A stretch of 6,143 nucleotides of DNA, taken from positions 1-6,143 of the forward strand of contig JAFNAJ010000177.1 in NCBI GenBank assembly GCA_017860085.1. Reading direction: 5' to 3'. The stretch comes from Acidobacteriota bacterium (GTDB taxonomy: Bacteria > Acidobacteriota > Vicinamibacteria > Vicinamibacterales > JAFNAJ01). The translations under genes and the position numbers were made by a program. How positions within the stretch are numbered: the first letter of the stretch is position 1; each line of letters begins with the position of its first letter. Below the pieces are notes generated by a model. It ran no database searches. It saw only the letters and a list, made by a program, of their open reading frames with translations, and was not told the origin of the DNA. Shown piece by piece: positions 1 through 5,366 of this stretch.

Positions 1-70
1 CGCGGTAGTAGAGCTTGTTGCGTTGCCGGATGGGGCGTTGGCTGGCCAGCTCGACAGGAATGTCAGACAC
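1..70 (-). CDS. Possible 5' end of an unrecognised gene leaving the left edge
   Basis: A minus-strand frame is open to the window edge. The most plausible start in it is a GTG at 70-68, giving a product that begins MSDIPVELAS and reaches RQRNKLYYR at position 2. I do not recognise it. The composition (hydrophilic start, then basic and Tyr-rich) looks more protein-like than the Pro/Ser/Arg-rich translation of the same frame upstream (about 290-70), which reads like translated intergenic DNA. No strong Shine-Dalgarno is visible; there is only a weak GAG 4-6 bases before the GTG. The frame is also open upstream to an ATG at 382, through the amidohydrolase remnant, so the true start is uncertain. 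RNKL also occurs in the Omp85 barrel at the right end (RDRNKLLL), but that is too short to claim homology. Only 23 codons are visible, so confidence is low. Confidence 0.25.
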   Translation of the reverse strand, partial: MSDIPVELASQRPIRQRNKLYYR

Positions 71-277
71 GGTCTCGGCTTTCGGCGGCTCGGTGGTCGA
101 CGTTCGGATTCTCTGGGGTTGCGCGTCCGGTCTTGGGACTCGGGAGTCGGCGTTCGAGCTCTCAGGCGCTTGCCCTCGAATGGCGGCCGTCCAGGCCGGC
201 GGCCGGCTACGGATTATAGACGGCCCCGCCGCGGATGATGACAGCCGGCTTTCGGAGATGACGGATGTCGGCGAGCG

Positions 278-341
278 GATCGCCGTCGAGCACGAGGATG
301 TCGGCCAGGGATCGCCGTCGAGCACGAGGATGTCGGCCAGG
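278..341. repeat. Perfect 32-bp tandem duplication
   Basis: The unit that begins GATCGCCGTCGAGCACGAGG and ends ATGTCGGCCAGG occurs twice back to back, at 278-309 and 310-341, with no mismatch. On the minus strand each copy encodes LADILVLDGDP in one frame. Because 32 is not a multiple of three, the second copy shifts the frame. The absence of any divergence suggests a recent event or an assembly artefact. Confidence 0.95.
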
Positions 342-547
342 TAGCCCGTCCCGATGTGCCCCAGTTCGTGCGCGCGACCCATCCGCGATCTGCGCAACCC
401 TCGCCCCGACGCTGGCGGCGTCCCTCATGAGCCAGATGGGGTCGTCGTTCTCGAGCTCGAGGGGCTTCGGATCGTGGGTGGCGACGCCGAAGCCACCGGC
501 CATCGCGACTGCGGCGATAATGCCGAGCAGGCACGGCCGCCTTCGTC

Positions 548-567
548 GGCCGACCTGCAGGTCGGCC
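548..567. repeat. 20-bp perfect palindrome
   Basis: GGCCGACCTGCAGGTCGGCC is identical to its reverse complement. It lies in the first codons of the remnant gene, where it translates as ADLQVG just before the Arg-rich start of the signal-like segment. Because it is short, perfectly symmetric and at a gene start, it looks like a dispersed palindromic element or a dimer-binding site rather than conserved coding sequence. Confidence 0.7.
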
Positions 568-590
568 ACAACGACGGGTCGTTCTGGCAT

Positions 591-728
591 GGGAGTGATT
601 CTAGCCGTAGTTTCTCAGTGGCAGACCCTGAGGGTCGACGGCCTGAGCACGGATGGCCCCGTGGGGCAGGCCTTCAGGCCGGTCGGATTCGGCAACCGAT
701 GTCACCGGCGCAGCGTCCGAGGAGAGAT
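591..728. promoter_or_regulatory. Divergent intergenic region with hairpins
   Basis: This 138-bp gap separates the minus-strand remnant from the plus-strand thioredoxin-like gene. It holds three short inverted repeats: GACCCT-G-AGGGTC at 624-636, GCCCC-GT-GGGGC at 656-667 and GGCCT-TC-AGGCC at 669-680. I see no convincing -35/-10 pair. The only sure signal is the ribosome binding site at its right end, AGGAG at 720-724, four bases before the ATG at 729. Confidence 0.45.
667..680 (+). repeat. Palindromic element, copy 1
   Basis: CAGGCCTTCAGGCC is a near-palindrome that ends 48 bases before the start codon of the thioredoxin-like gene. The same 14 bases occur on the minus strand at 5316-5303, 43 bases before the start of the kinase-like gene. 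The flanks differ, so only the core is shared. Confidence 0.6.
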
Positions 729-1271
729 ATGTTGAAGCTCCTGATCCTCACCGCCTTCGTGGTCGCACCCCTTGCAGCGTTTGCCGACGACACCAAGCCG
801 GCCAAGCTCAGCGTGGGCGACCGGCTCCCGCCGCTCAAGGGGGAGTTCCTGACGGGACGCGCTGCGCAGCTCCCGGACGTCTCGCTCGGCAAGGTCGCCG
901 TGGTCATGCTGGGTTTCACCTACGATTCGCGCCACGCGGTCGAAGCCTGGGGCGAGTGGTTCCGTAAGACCATCGGCCTCGATGGCGAGACCACGTTCTT
1001 CGAGGTCCCGATGATTGGTGGTATGGGACGGCTGGGCCGATGGTTCATCGACAGCGGCATGCGGCGAGGCACGCCGAAGGATCTGCACGAGAACGTGATC
1101 ACGGTCTACGGCGGCACGGGCGATTGGAAGCGCCGCGTGGGCTTCGCCTCCGAGGACGCCGCCTACCTCCTCCTCCTCGACCGTGACGGCACGGTGCGTT
1201 GGATGCACGCCGGGGATTTCGACGAGACAACCGCGCGGGAACTCGAGAAGACCATCGCGGCGCTACGCTAG
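729..1271 (+). CDS. Secreted cysteine-less thioredoxin-fold protein, Atp10-like
   Basis: This is a 180-residue protein. Residues 1-19 form a signal peptide (MLKLLILTAFVVAPLAAFA, cleavage before DD), so it should act in the periplasm or as an envelope protein. The ATG at 729 is chosen because it has AGGAG four bases upstream and starts the signal peptide. The open frame extends further upstream, but into intergenic hairpins. Residues 25-45 (LSVGDRLPPLKGEFLTGR) resemble the redoxin N-terminus, and 55-75 (KVAVVMLGFTYDSRHAVEAW) sit where a thioredoxin CxxC would follow beta-1, yet the mature protein contains no cysteine. The later pattern, EVPMIGG at 92-98, WFIDSGMRRGTPKDLH at 105-120, then LLLLDRDGTVRW at 147-158 and AGDFDE at 161-166, matches the layout of the Atp10 family (thioredoxin-fold, redox-dead chaperones of ATP synthase assembly in mitochondria). 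A redox role is unlikely and a chaperone or binding role is inferred. Neighbouring genes do not clarify the function. Confidence 0.8.
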   Translation: MLKLLILTAFVVAPLAAFADDTKPAKLSVGDRLPPLKGEFLTGRAAQLPDVSLGKVAVVMLGFTYDSRHAVEAWGEWFRKTIGLDGETTFFEVPMIGGMGRLGRWFIDSGMRRGTPKDLHENVITVYGGTGDWKRRVGFASEDAAYLLLLDRDGTVRWMHAGDFDETTARELEKTIAALR

Positions 1272-2737
1272 CGTCGCTCCACGGCGCCCGTCAGCCATTC
1301 GCGGGTCCGTTCCTCCAGATACGGGAAGAACGGGTTGCTCCCGAGGCGCATGATATCGTCCGCGCTGATCGTCATCACACCTCGCTCTCCCCGCGCTCGG
1401 ACCAGGCCCAGGCGAATCCCGTAGCTCTCGCGCGGATCGGGGTCGAGCCCGTACAGCGGATCGTCCAGCCGAAACGGCAGTGCCACGTGCGACAGCGAGT
1501 AGACGCCGACAGGCCACGACAGGCCCAGGTCTCGTGACACGATCTCGCGTTGACCCGGCGATACGTCCTTTTCCGCGACCTCGAACCCGTCGGGTGTCGC
1601 GTTGGTGACGACCGACACCCGGTACGGCCGCGGCTGTCCATGAAACAGGTTCTTGAACAGGTTCAGGGCCTCTGGTCGCATGAAGGCCCTCAAGACCTCC
1701 CGGCGGTGGAGGTCGAACATGACGAGCTCGCTGCCGTTGGGCTCCAGCCGGTCGTACAACCGCGTGACGACCGCGTCGGTGAGCACCGTCGCATCGACGC
1801 TGGACTGGAACGTGAGCACGGGCGGCAGCTCGCGCAGGCGACCGTTCGCCGCGAGCCTGGTCAGGCCTCGATCGAGCGCCCGCGTAACCAGGTGCGACTG
1901 CAGCCCGCCATTGGCTGGAAACGAGTTGTACTTGAACGGGTTGTACTCCACGGCGACGGTGGTCCACGCCGACCGATCGAAGTACGGGATCCCGCTGAGC
2001 ACCGGCAGCACGCGCGAGAGTGAAGCAAACGGGGTGACACCGATCATCGGCGAGACCAGGATCAGCCGGTCTGGGCGTGGCAACCCTCCCGACTCGATGG
2101 CGTCGATCGCGTAGTTGAGGACCAGCGCCCCCCCGTTCGAGTAGCCGACGAGGACGATGGGTTTGCCATCACCAATCGTCTGGCGCACGTGACGGACGCC
2201 CAGGCGCACGGCGGCCGTCCAGTCGTGCCAGTTGGCCCGCTCGAGACCCGCGGGCACCGTTCCGTGGCCCGGCATGCGCATCGCGAGCGCGTAGAAGCCC
2301 TCCTGCTCACAGATACGGGCCAGGGCGCGCATGCTGTAGGGCGAGTCGCTCATTCCGTGGACGAGCAAGGCGCCGCCCCGAATCTTCGACGGGGCGAGCT
2401 CGAACGTCTTGTTCCAGTTCTGCCCCTTGAAGCTGGCCGGGTTCATCGGGCTGCCCGCGAAGTAGCGGTTGGCGGACACCCGTTGGCTGGCGTCGAGGCG
2501 TTGCTCGACGCGCTGCTGGACCTCCCGGAGGATCTCGTCCTCTCGCGCCATGTAGTCGGAGAGGGTCGTGTCGGGCCCGATATCGTCGGCCCGCCACTCT
2601 CGGGCAGGGGCCTCACGGTGCCACGGCTGCAGGGGGGGCTGGTGGCGCGACAGGAAGGCCCAGGTGAGGAGGGCCCCGACGATGGCGATCGCCAAGAGGG
2701 CCAGGAGCCGACGAACGAGACGGAGGATGCGGGACAT
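1268..2737 (-). CDS. Membrane-anchored serine alpha/beta hydrolase
   Basis: This is a 489-residue protein of the lysophospholipase/esterase type. An Arg-rich start and a hydrophobic helix at about 10-29 (LLALLAIAIVGALLTWAFLS) predict an inner-membrane anchor or uncleaved signal, with the catalytic domain facing the periplasm. The oxyanion loop is LLVHGMSDSPYSM (124-136). The nucleophile elbow is GYSNGG with Ser200, the likely acid is Asp315 in FQSSVDATV, and the base is His417 in YSLSHVALPF. RMPGHG (154-159) is the cap-proximal motif common in monoacylglycerol lipase-like enzymes. All three catalytic residues are present, so it should be active on an ester or lipid substrate, which the sequence does not identify. 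Asp315 and His417 are about 100 residues apart, far more than the usual 25-30. The ATG at 2737 is the start that includes the anchor, but it has no Shine-Dalgarno. The gene overlaps the convergent upstream gene by four bases. Confidence 0.88.
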   Translation of the reverse strand: MSRILRLVRRLLALLAIAIVGALLTWAFLSRHQPPLQPWHREAPAREWRADDIGPDTTLSDYMAREDEILREVQQRVEQRLDASQRVSANRYFAGSPMNPASFKGQNWNKTFELAPSKIRGGALLVHGMSDSPYSMRALARICEQEGFYALAMRMPGHGTVPAGLERANWHDWTAAVRLGVRHVRQTIGDGKPIVLVGYSNGGALVLNYAIDAIESGGLPRPDRLILVSPMIGVTPFASLSRVLPVLSGIPYFDRSAWTTVAVEYNPFKYNSFPANGGLQSHLVTRALDRGLTRLAANGRLRELPPVLTFQSSVDATVLTDAVVTRLYDRLEPNGSELVMFDLHRREVLRAFMRPEALNLFKNLFHGQPRPYRVSVVTNATPDGFEVAEKDVSPGQREIVSRDLGLSWPVGVYSLSHVALPFRLDDPLYGLDPDPRESYGIRLGLVRARGERGVMTISADDIMRLGSNPFFPYLEERTREWLTGAVERR

Positions 2738-2828
2738 GGCAGGGTTCTGGGGTTCTAGGGTGCCAGGCTGGCGATCTGTGCGAGAATAAGAGGTTCACTG
2801 GGCAAGATACAGCCAAGACGGGCACAGC
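2738..2828. promoter_or_regulatory. Divergent promoter region, hydrolase / dedA
   Basis: This 91-bp gap must contain the promoters for both divergent genes unless they lie inside coding sequence. Two adjacent GGGTTCT copies (2742-2748 and 2750-2756) sit directly before the hydrolase ATG, where a ribosome binding site would be expected. Neither start has a clear Shine-Dalgarno. I cannot assign -35/-10 boxes with confidence; TTATTCT on the minus strand near 2790 and GATACA near 2805 on the plus strand are the only AT-rich candidates. Confidence 0.4.
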
Positions 2829-3509
2829 ATGGAAGCCATCATCGACCTGTTTCTCCACCTCGACAAGCACCTGGCCGAACTGATCGCGGCGTACGGGCCG
2901 TGGATCTACGCCATTTTGTTCCTGATCGTGTTCGCTGAGACCGGTCTCGTCGTCACCCCGTTCCTGCCGGGCGACTCGCTCCTGTTTGCCTCTGGCGCCA
3001 TTGCCGCCACAGGATCGCTCAACATCTTCCTCATGACCGCGTTGCTGCTCGCGGCGGCCATTCTCGGCGATGCGGTCAACTACTCGGTCGGCCGATTCGT
3101 CGGCCCGCGCATCTTCCACGCGGATGACCGCGGCAGCTTCTGGCACCGGATCATCAACCGCGACCACCTGCAGCGGGGACACGAGTTCTTCGAGCGTTAC
3201 GGCGGCAAGGCCGTGGTCATCGGCCGCTTCGTGCCCATCGTGCGCACGTTCGTGCCGTTCGTCGCCGGCGCGGTCTCGATGACCTACCCGAAGTTTGCCT
3301 TCTACAACGTCACCGGGGCCATCCTGTGGGTTGGCGTCTGCGTCGGCGGCGGGTACGCGTTCGGCAACGTGCCGGTGGTCAAGCAGAACTTCTCGGTGGT
3401 CGTCATGGGCATCATCGCCGTGTCGCTGCTGCCCATCGTGATCGAGTTCGTCCAAGCGCGCCGGCGCAAGGCCAGTCTCGCGGCAAGGTCGCTCGAGGCG
3501 GCGGAGTAG
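2829..3509 (+). CDS. DedA/VTT-family membrane protein
   Basis: This 226-residue integral membrane protein has the usual DedA length of 200-230. Hydrophobic segments lie at about 25-45, 50-80, 130-150, 160-178 and 187-207. The family signatures are in order: FAETGLVVTPFLPGDSLLFA (35-54), GDAVNYSVGR (80-89) with a following Gly, and FFERYGGKAVVIGRFVPIVR (120-139) running on into TFVPFVAGAVSM. By motif, Glu37, Asp49, Arg133 and Arg139 correspond to the acidic and basic residues shown to be essential in E. coli YqjA/YghB. DedA proteins act in the inner membrane; some members (UptA type) recycle undecaprenyl phosphate, and others affect membrane potential, pH tolerance and cationic-peptide resistance. 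Which of these applies cannot be told from sequence. The C-terminus is a short basic cytoplasmic tail (QARRRK). It is divergent from the hydrolase and convergent with the kinase-like gene, so it is probably monocistronic. The ATG has no strong ribosome binding site, but it fits the family N-terminus. Confidence 0.93.
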   Translation: MEAIIDLFLHLDKHLAELIAAYGPWIYAILFLIVFAETGLVVTPFLPGDSLLFASGAIAATGSLNIFLMTALLLAAAILGDAVNYSVGRFVGPRIFHADDRGSFWHRIINRDHLQRGHEFFERYGGKAVVIGRFVPIVRTFVPFVAGAVSMTYPKFAFYNVTGAILWVGVCVGGGYAFGNVPVVKQNFSVVVMGIIAVSLLPIVIEFVQARRRKASLAARSLEAAE

Positions 3510-3546
3510 GAGACACGCCCGGCGTCCGGCGCTCGGGGGCCCTACG
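3510..3546. other. Short convergent intergenic gap
   Basis: This is the 37-bp GC-rich space between the stop of dedA (TAG at 3507-3509) and the stop of the kinase-like gene (TGA, minus strand, 3549-3547). I see no clear stem followed by a T-run on either strand, so if terminators exist here they are not of the classical intrinsic kind. Confidence 0.5.
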
Positions 3547-5259
3547 TCACTTCGCGCTGCTGGCGAGTGTCGTCTCCGGCAGGCGCTCGAGCCCCACGAG
3601 CATCCATCCAGTCGCGGTTCGCCTGAAGTAGGCGTGCAGCGGCGTCTCCCACGCCGTGCCTGTACCCGGGGCCGCGGCGATGCCCACACGCACGTAAGTA
3701 CCCTCACCTGCCGGCAGCCCGGCGGGGGCCATGATTCCGGTGGCCGGTCCCGATGATTCGCCAATCGCTTGCGTCTCACCGGTCGCGTTGTCGAACCGCG
3801 CCCATTGAGCGCGATACCGAGCCGGCGGCGGCGCCACACCTGCGTCAACGGCGGCATTTCGAAACGTCAAGGTGCCGCTGCTGTCCAGGGCGGGATCGAC
3901 GACAGGGTTGATGGCCGGCAGGTAGGCGCGCCCGATGGCGTCTCGCCTGGCCGTGAGGGTGGTGACCAGGAACGCCTCGGCATCGGCGTCGGTGTACTGC
4001 CCGGCTTTCACAGCCCCCTTGATCAGCTCGTCGGTCATCCCCATGACCTTGCGCGCGGCCCAGAACCGGTCGTCGGCCCGCACTCGGCGGAATGCCGCGT
4101 TGGAGTACTGTGGCTTCCACTGCCCGGGGTCCCAGGCGTCGCCGTCTCGCGGCAGGCGCCCAACCGACTCGGTCTCGTGAAGCGGAACGGTGCGCCAGTC
4201 GTCGATGGCGAACCCCAAGGCCGCAAGACGCTTCAGGCTGCGCTTGGGATCGACCAGGTACTCGTGCCCGGCGCCGTAATCCTGCGGGCGCACCCCGCCG
4301 CTGCCAAGCGTCGACCCGAAGTCGAGCAGGTTGTGGCGTACGTAAGCGCGATCGGCGTCACGAACGAGCGTGTCGAGCGTATTGCTGGCCTGGGCCTTGA
4401 CGTGGTTGAGCCACGCGGAGAAGACCAGCAGGCCGCGCAGTTCGCGCCGGTGCTCGTGCGGCACGATGTCGTTGGGGTCGTCGGGGCGGGTGCCGCTGAA
4501 CCGGAAGGGGCCAAGTGGGGCGCCAACCAGCGCACGGCTCGCCACGACCCTCGCGCGCCCGTCGGGAAGCCGCGGTGCGTACTTGAACAGCAGGTCGAGG
4601 TCCTTCTCGCGCATCTGCCGCGTGTAGGCGCCGGGCGGCTGAACGAGCGCGCCCTCGCCCACGGTGAGCTGCTCCCGCTTGACGTAGGCCACGTGGTACT
4701 CGGGCACGTTGTAGCCCAAAGCCCAGAGCAGCCGACTGACGACGACTTCAGCGCCCGTCGCCATCTCGGGATACCCCGGGGGATCGAACTTGACGAACCA
4801 CCGGATGCCGGCCGTGTCGGTGATGGTGAAGCCGAGTTGGTCGCCCTCGACCTTGCCCTCCGAGACCACCCAGTTCCCCGGCAAAGGCCCCTCGGTCTCG
4901 CACACGCCCCTGGTGACGTCGGCCGGCGTCAACGTCTCACGACCGATGCGGTTGGTGAACCAGCTCGAGTCGGGCACCTCGTCGATCGTGTTGAGGTTCT
5001 GCGCCCGAACGTCGCGCGTCTCCTCTCCGGGGTCCTTCAGGGTGCTCTCGTACGCCAAGTACTCATCGGCGAGAATCCATGGTTGCACGCCCGACGCGTC
5101 CTCGGCCCGGTCGTCGTCCACCCAGATCGGGTCGTCGTCGTAGAAGCGCGGGCTCGCGGTGCGCACGCCCGAAGCCATGTGCAGCACGAGGGCCGCGCCT
5201 ACTGCGGCCGCGGCCGTGACTCTCAACGCTGCGTGGAGGGTTGCCTTCGGATTCCGCAT
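3547..5259 (-). CDS. Exported protein with kinase-like motifs, function unknown
   Basis: This is a 570-residue protein that I do not recognise by name. Residues 1 to about 35 are a signal peptide (basic start, core TAAAAVGAALVLHMASG, cleavage near RTAS), so it is periplasmic or surface-exposed. The mature N-terminus opens with FYDDDPIWVDDDRAEDASGV (39-58). The middle has the motif order of atypical kinases (HipA, PI4K and FAM20 type): WFVKFDPPG with Lys157, then AEVVVSRLLWALGYNVPEY with Glu171, then AWLNHVKAQASNTLD (282-296), then NLLDFGSTLGSGG (310-322) with Asp313. In the third motif the D-x4-N spacing is kept, but the Asp position is Lys288 (with Asn293), so it may be catalytically dead. 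The C-terminal 90 residues look beta-rich (AYFRRTATGWMLVGLERL). The ATG at 5259 precedes the signal peptide; no strong ribosome binding site is visible. It lies downstream of, and co-oriented with, an Omp85 gene. The kinase relationship is inferred from motifs only. Confidence 0.8.
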   Translation of the reverse strand: MRNPKATLHAALRVTAAAAVGAALVLHMASGVRTASPRFYDDDPIWVDDDRAEDASGVQPWILADEYLAYESTLKDPGEETRDVRAQNLNTIDEVPDSSWFTNRIGRETLTPADVTRGVCETEGPLPGNWVVSEGKVEGDQLGFTITDTAGIRWFVKFDPPGYPEMATGAEVVVSRLLWALGYNVPEYHVAYVKREQLTVGEGALVQPPGAYTRQMREKDLDLLFKYAPRLPDGRARVVASRALVGAPLGPFRFSGTRPDDPNDIVPHEHRRELRGLLVFSAWLNHVKAQASNTLDTLVRDADRAYVRHNLLDFGSTLGSGGVRPQDYGAGHEYLVDPKRSLKRLAALGFAIDDWRTVPLHETESVGRLPRDGDAWDPGQWKPQYSNAAFRRVRADDRFWAARKVMGMTDELIKGAVKAGQYTDADAEAFLVTTLTARRDAIGRAYLPAINPVVDPALDSSGTLTFRNAAVDAGVAPPPARYRAQWARFDNATGETQAIGESSGPATGIMAPAGLPAGEGTYVRVGIAAAPGTGTAWETPLHAYFRRTATGWMLVGLERLPETTLASSAK

Positions 5260-5366
5260 CTGTCGATCAGTCTCTCAGTCAGTCGATCGGTCCCAAGCCG
5301 CAGGCCTGAAGGCCTGTGCTACCGCGTCCGGAACCCGGTCCCCGGGAACCCTGGGCCAGAACCTTG
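5260..5366 (-). promoter_or_regulatory. Omp85 to kinase-like spacer with direct and inverted repeats
   Basis: This 107-bp spacer lies upstream of the kinase-like gene. It contains an 11-bp direct repeat, GTCGATCAGTC (5262-5272) and GTCGATCGGTC (5282-5292), with starts exactly 20 bp apart. It also contains the palindromic element at 5303-5316 and GGGTTCC-type repeats around 5329-5352. The spacing allows either read-through from the Omp85 gene or a separate promoter; no clear -35/-10 pair is seen. Confidence 0.4.
5303..5316 (-). repeat. Palindromic element, copy 2
   Basis: On the minus strand this reads CAGGCCTTCAGGCC, identical to the element at 667-680. It ends 43 bases upstream of the start codon of the kinase-like gene. 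The symmetric core is AGGCCT-TC-AGGCCT, which is complete here because the following base is T. Confidence 0.6.

Larger units (their letters stand above)
207..590 (-). pseudogene. Amidohydrolase C-terminal remnant, frameshifted, behind a signal-peptide-like N-terminus
   Basis: The last 45 or so codons read LADILVLDGDPLADI, then RHLRKPAVIIRGGAVYNP and a TAG stop at 207-209. This is the typical C-terminal tail of metal-dependent amidohydrolases of the imidazolonepropionase/prolidase-like group (GxxADLxVLDGDPLxD...VIxxGxVY). Just upstream, another frame carries MGRAHELGHIGTGYLAD (from about 382), which is the segment that normally precedes that tail, so the coding signal jumps frames. A perfect 32-bp tandem duplication (278-341) accounts for one jump. 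The 5' part (590 to about 390) encodes an Arg-rich n-region, a hydrophobic core (CLLGIIAAVAMAGG) and then ENDDPIWLMRDAASVGARV. The metal-binding HxH motif and nearly all of the roughly 400-residue catalytic domain are absent, so this cannot be a working amidohydrolase. An alternative is a small exported protein that merely ends like one, which is less likely given the split frames. Confidence 0.6.

Noticed and set aside
137..148. GACTC-GG-GAGTC inverted repeat as a terminator of the amidohydrolase remnant
   Set aside because: The stem is only five base pairs with a two-base loop and no T-run follows on either strand, so it is not supported as a terminator.
278..341. CRISPR-like repeat
   Set aside because: There are only two 32-bp copies, directly abutting with no spacer, and they lie in an amidohydrolase coding segment.
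354..728. Upstream extension of the thioredoxin-like frame, open from 354
   Set aside because: The added 125 residues run through the remnant gene and the intergenic hairpins. The ATG at 729 has a ribosome binding site and begins a clear signal peptide.
3510..3546. Bidirectional terminator between dedA and the kinase-like gene
   Set aside because: The gap is GC-rich, but I could not find a stem of useful length with a T-tract on either strand.
2613..3857. 414-codon minus-strand frame opposite dedA
   Set aside because: It overlaps the certain dedA gene antisense and parts of two other genes. Its composition is Arg/Asp/His-rich low complexity with no recognisable domain.
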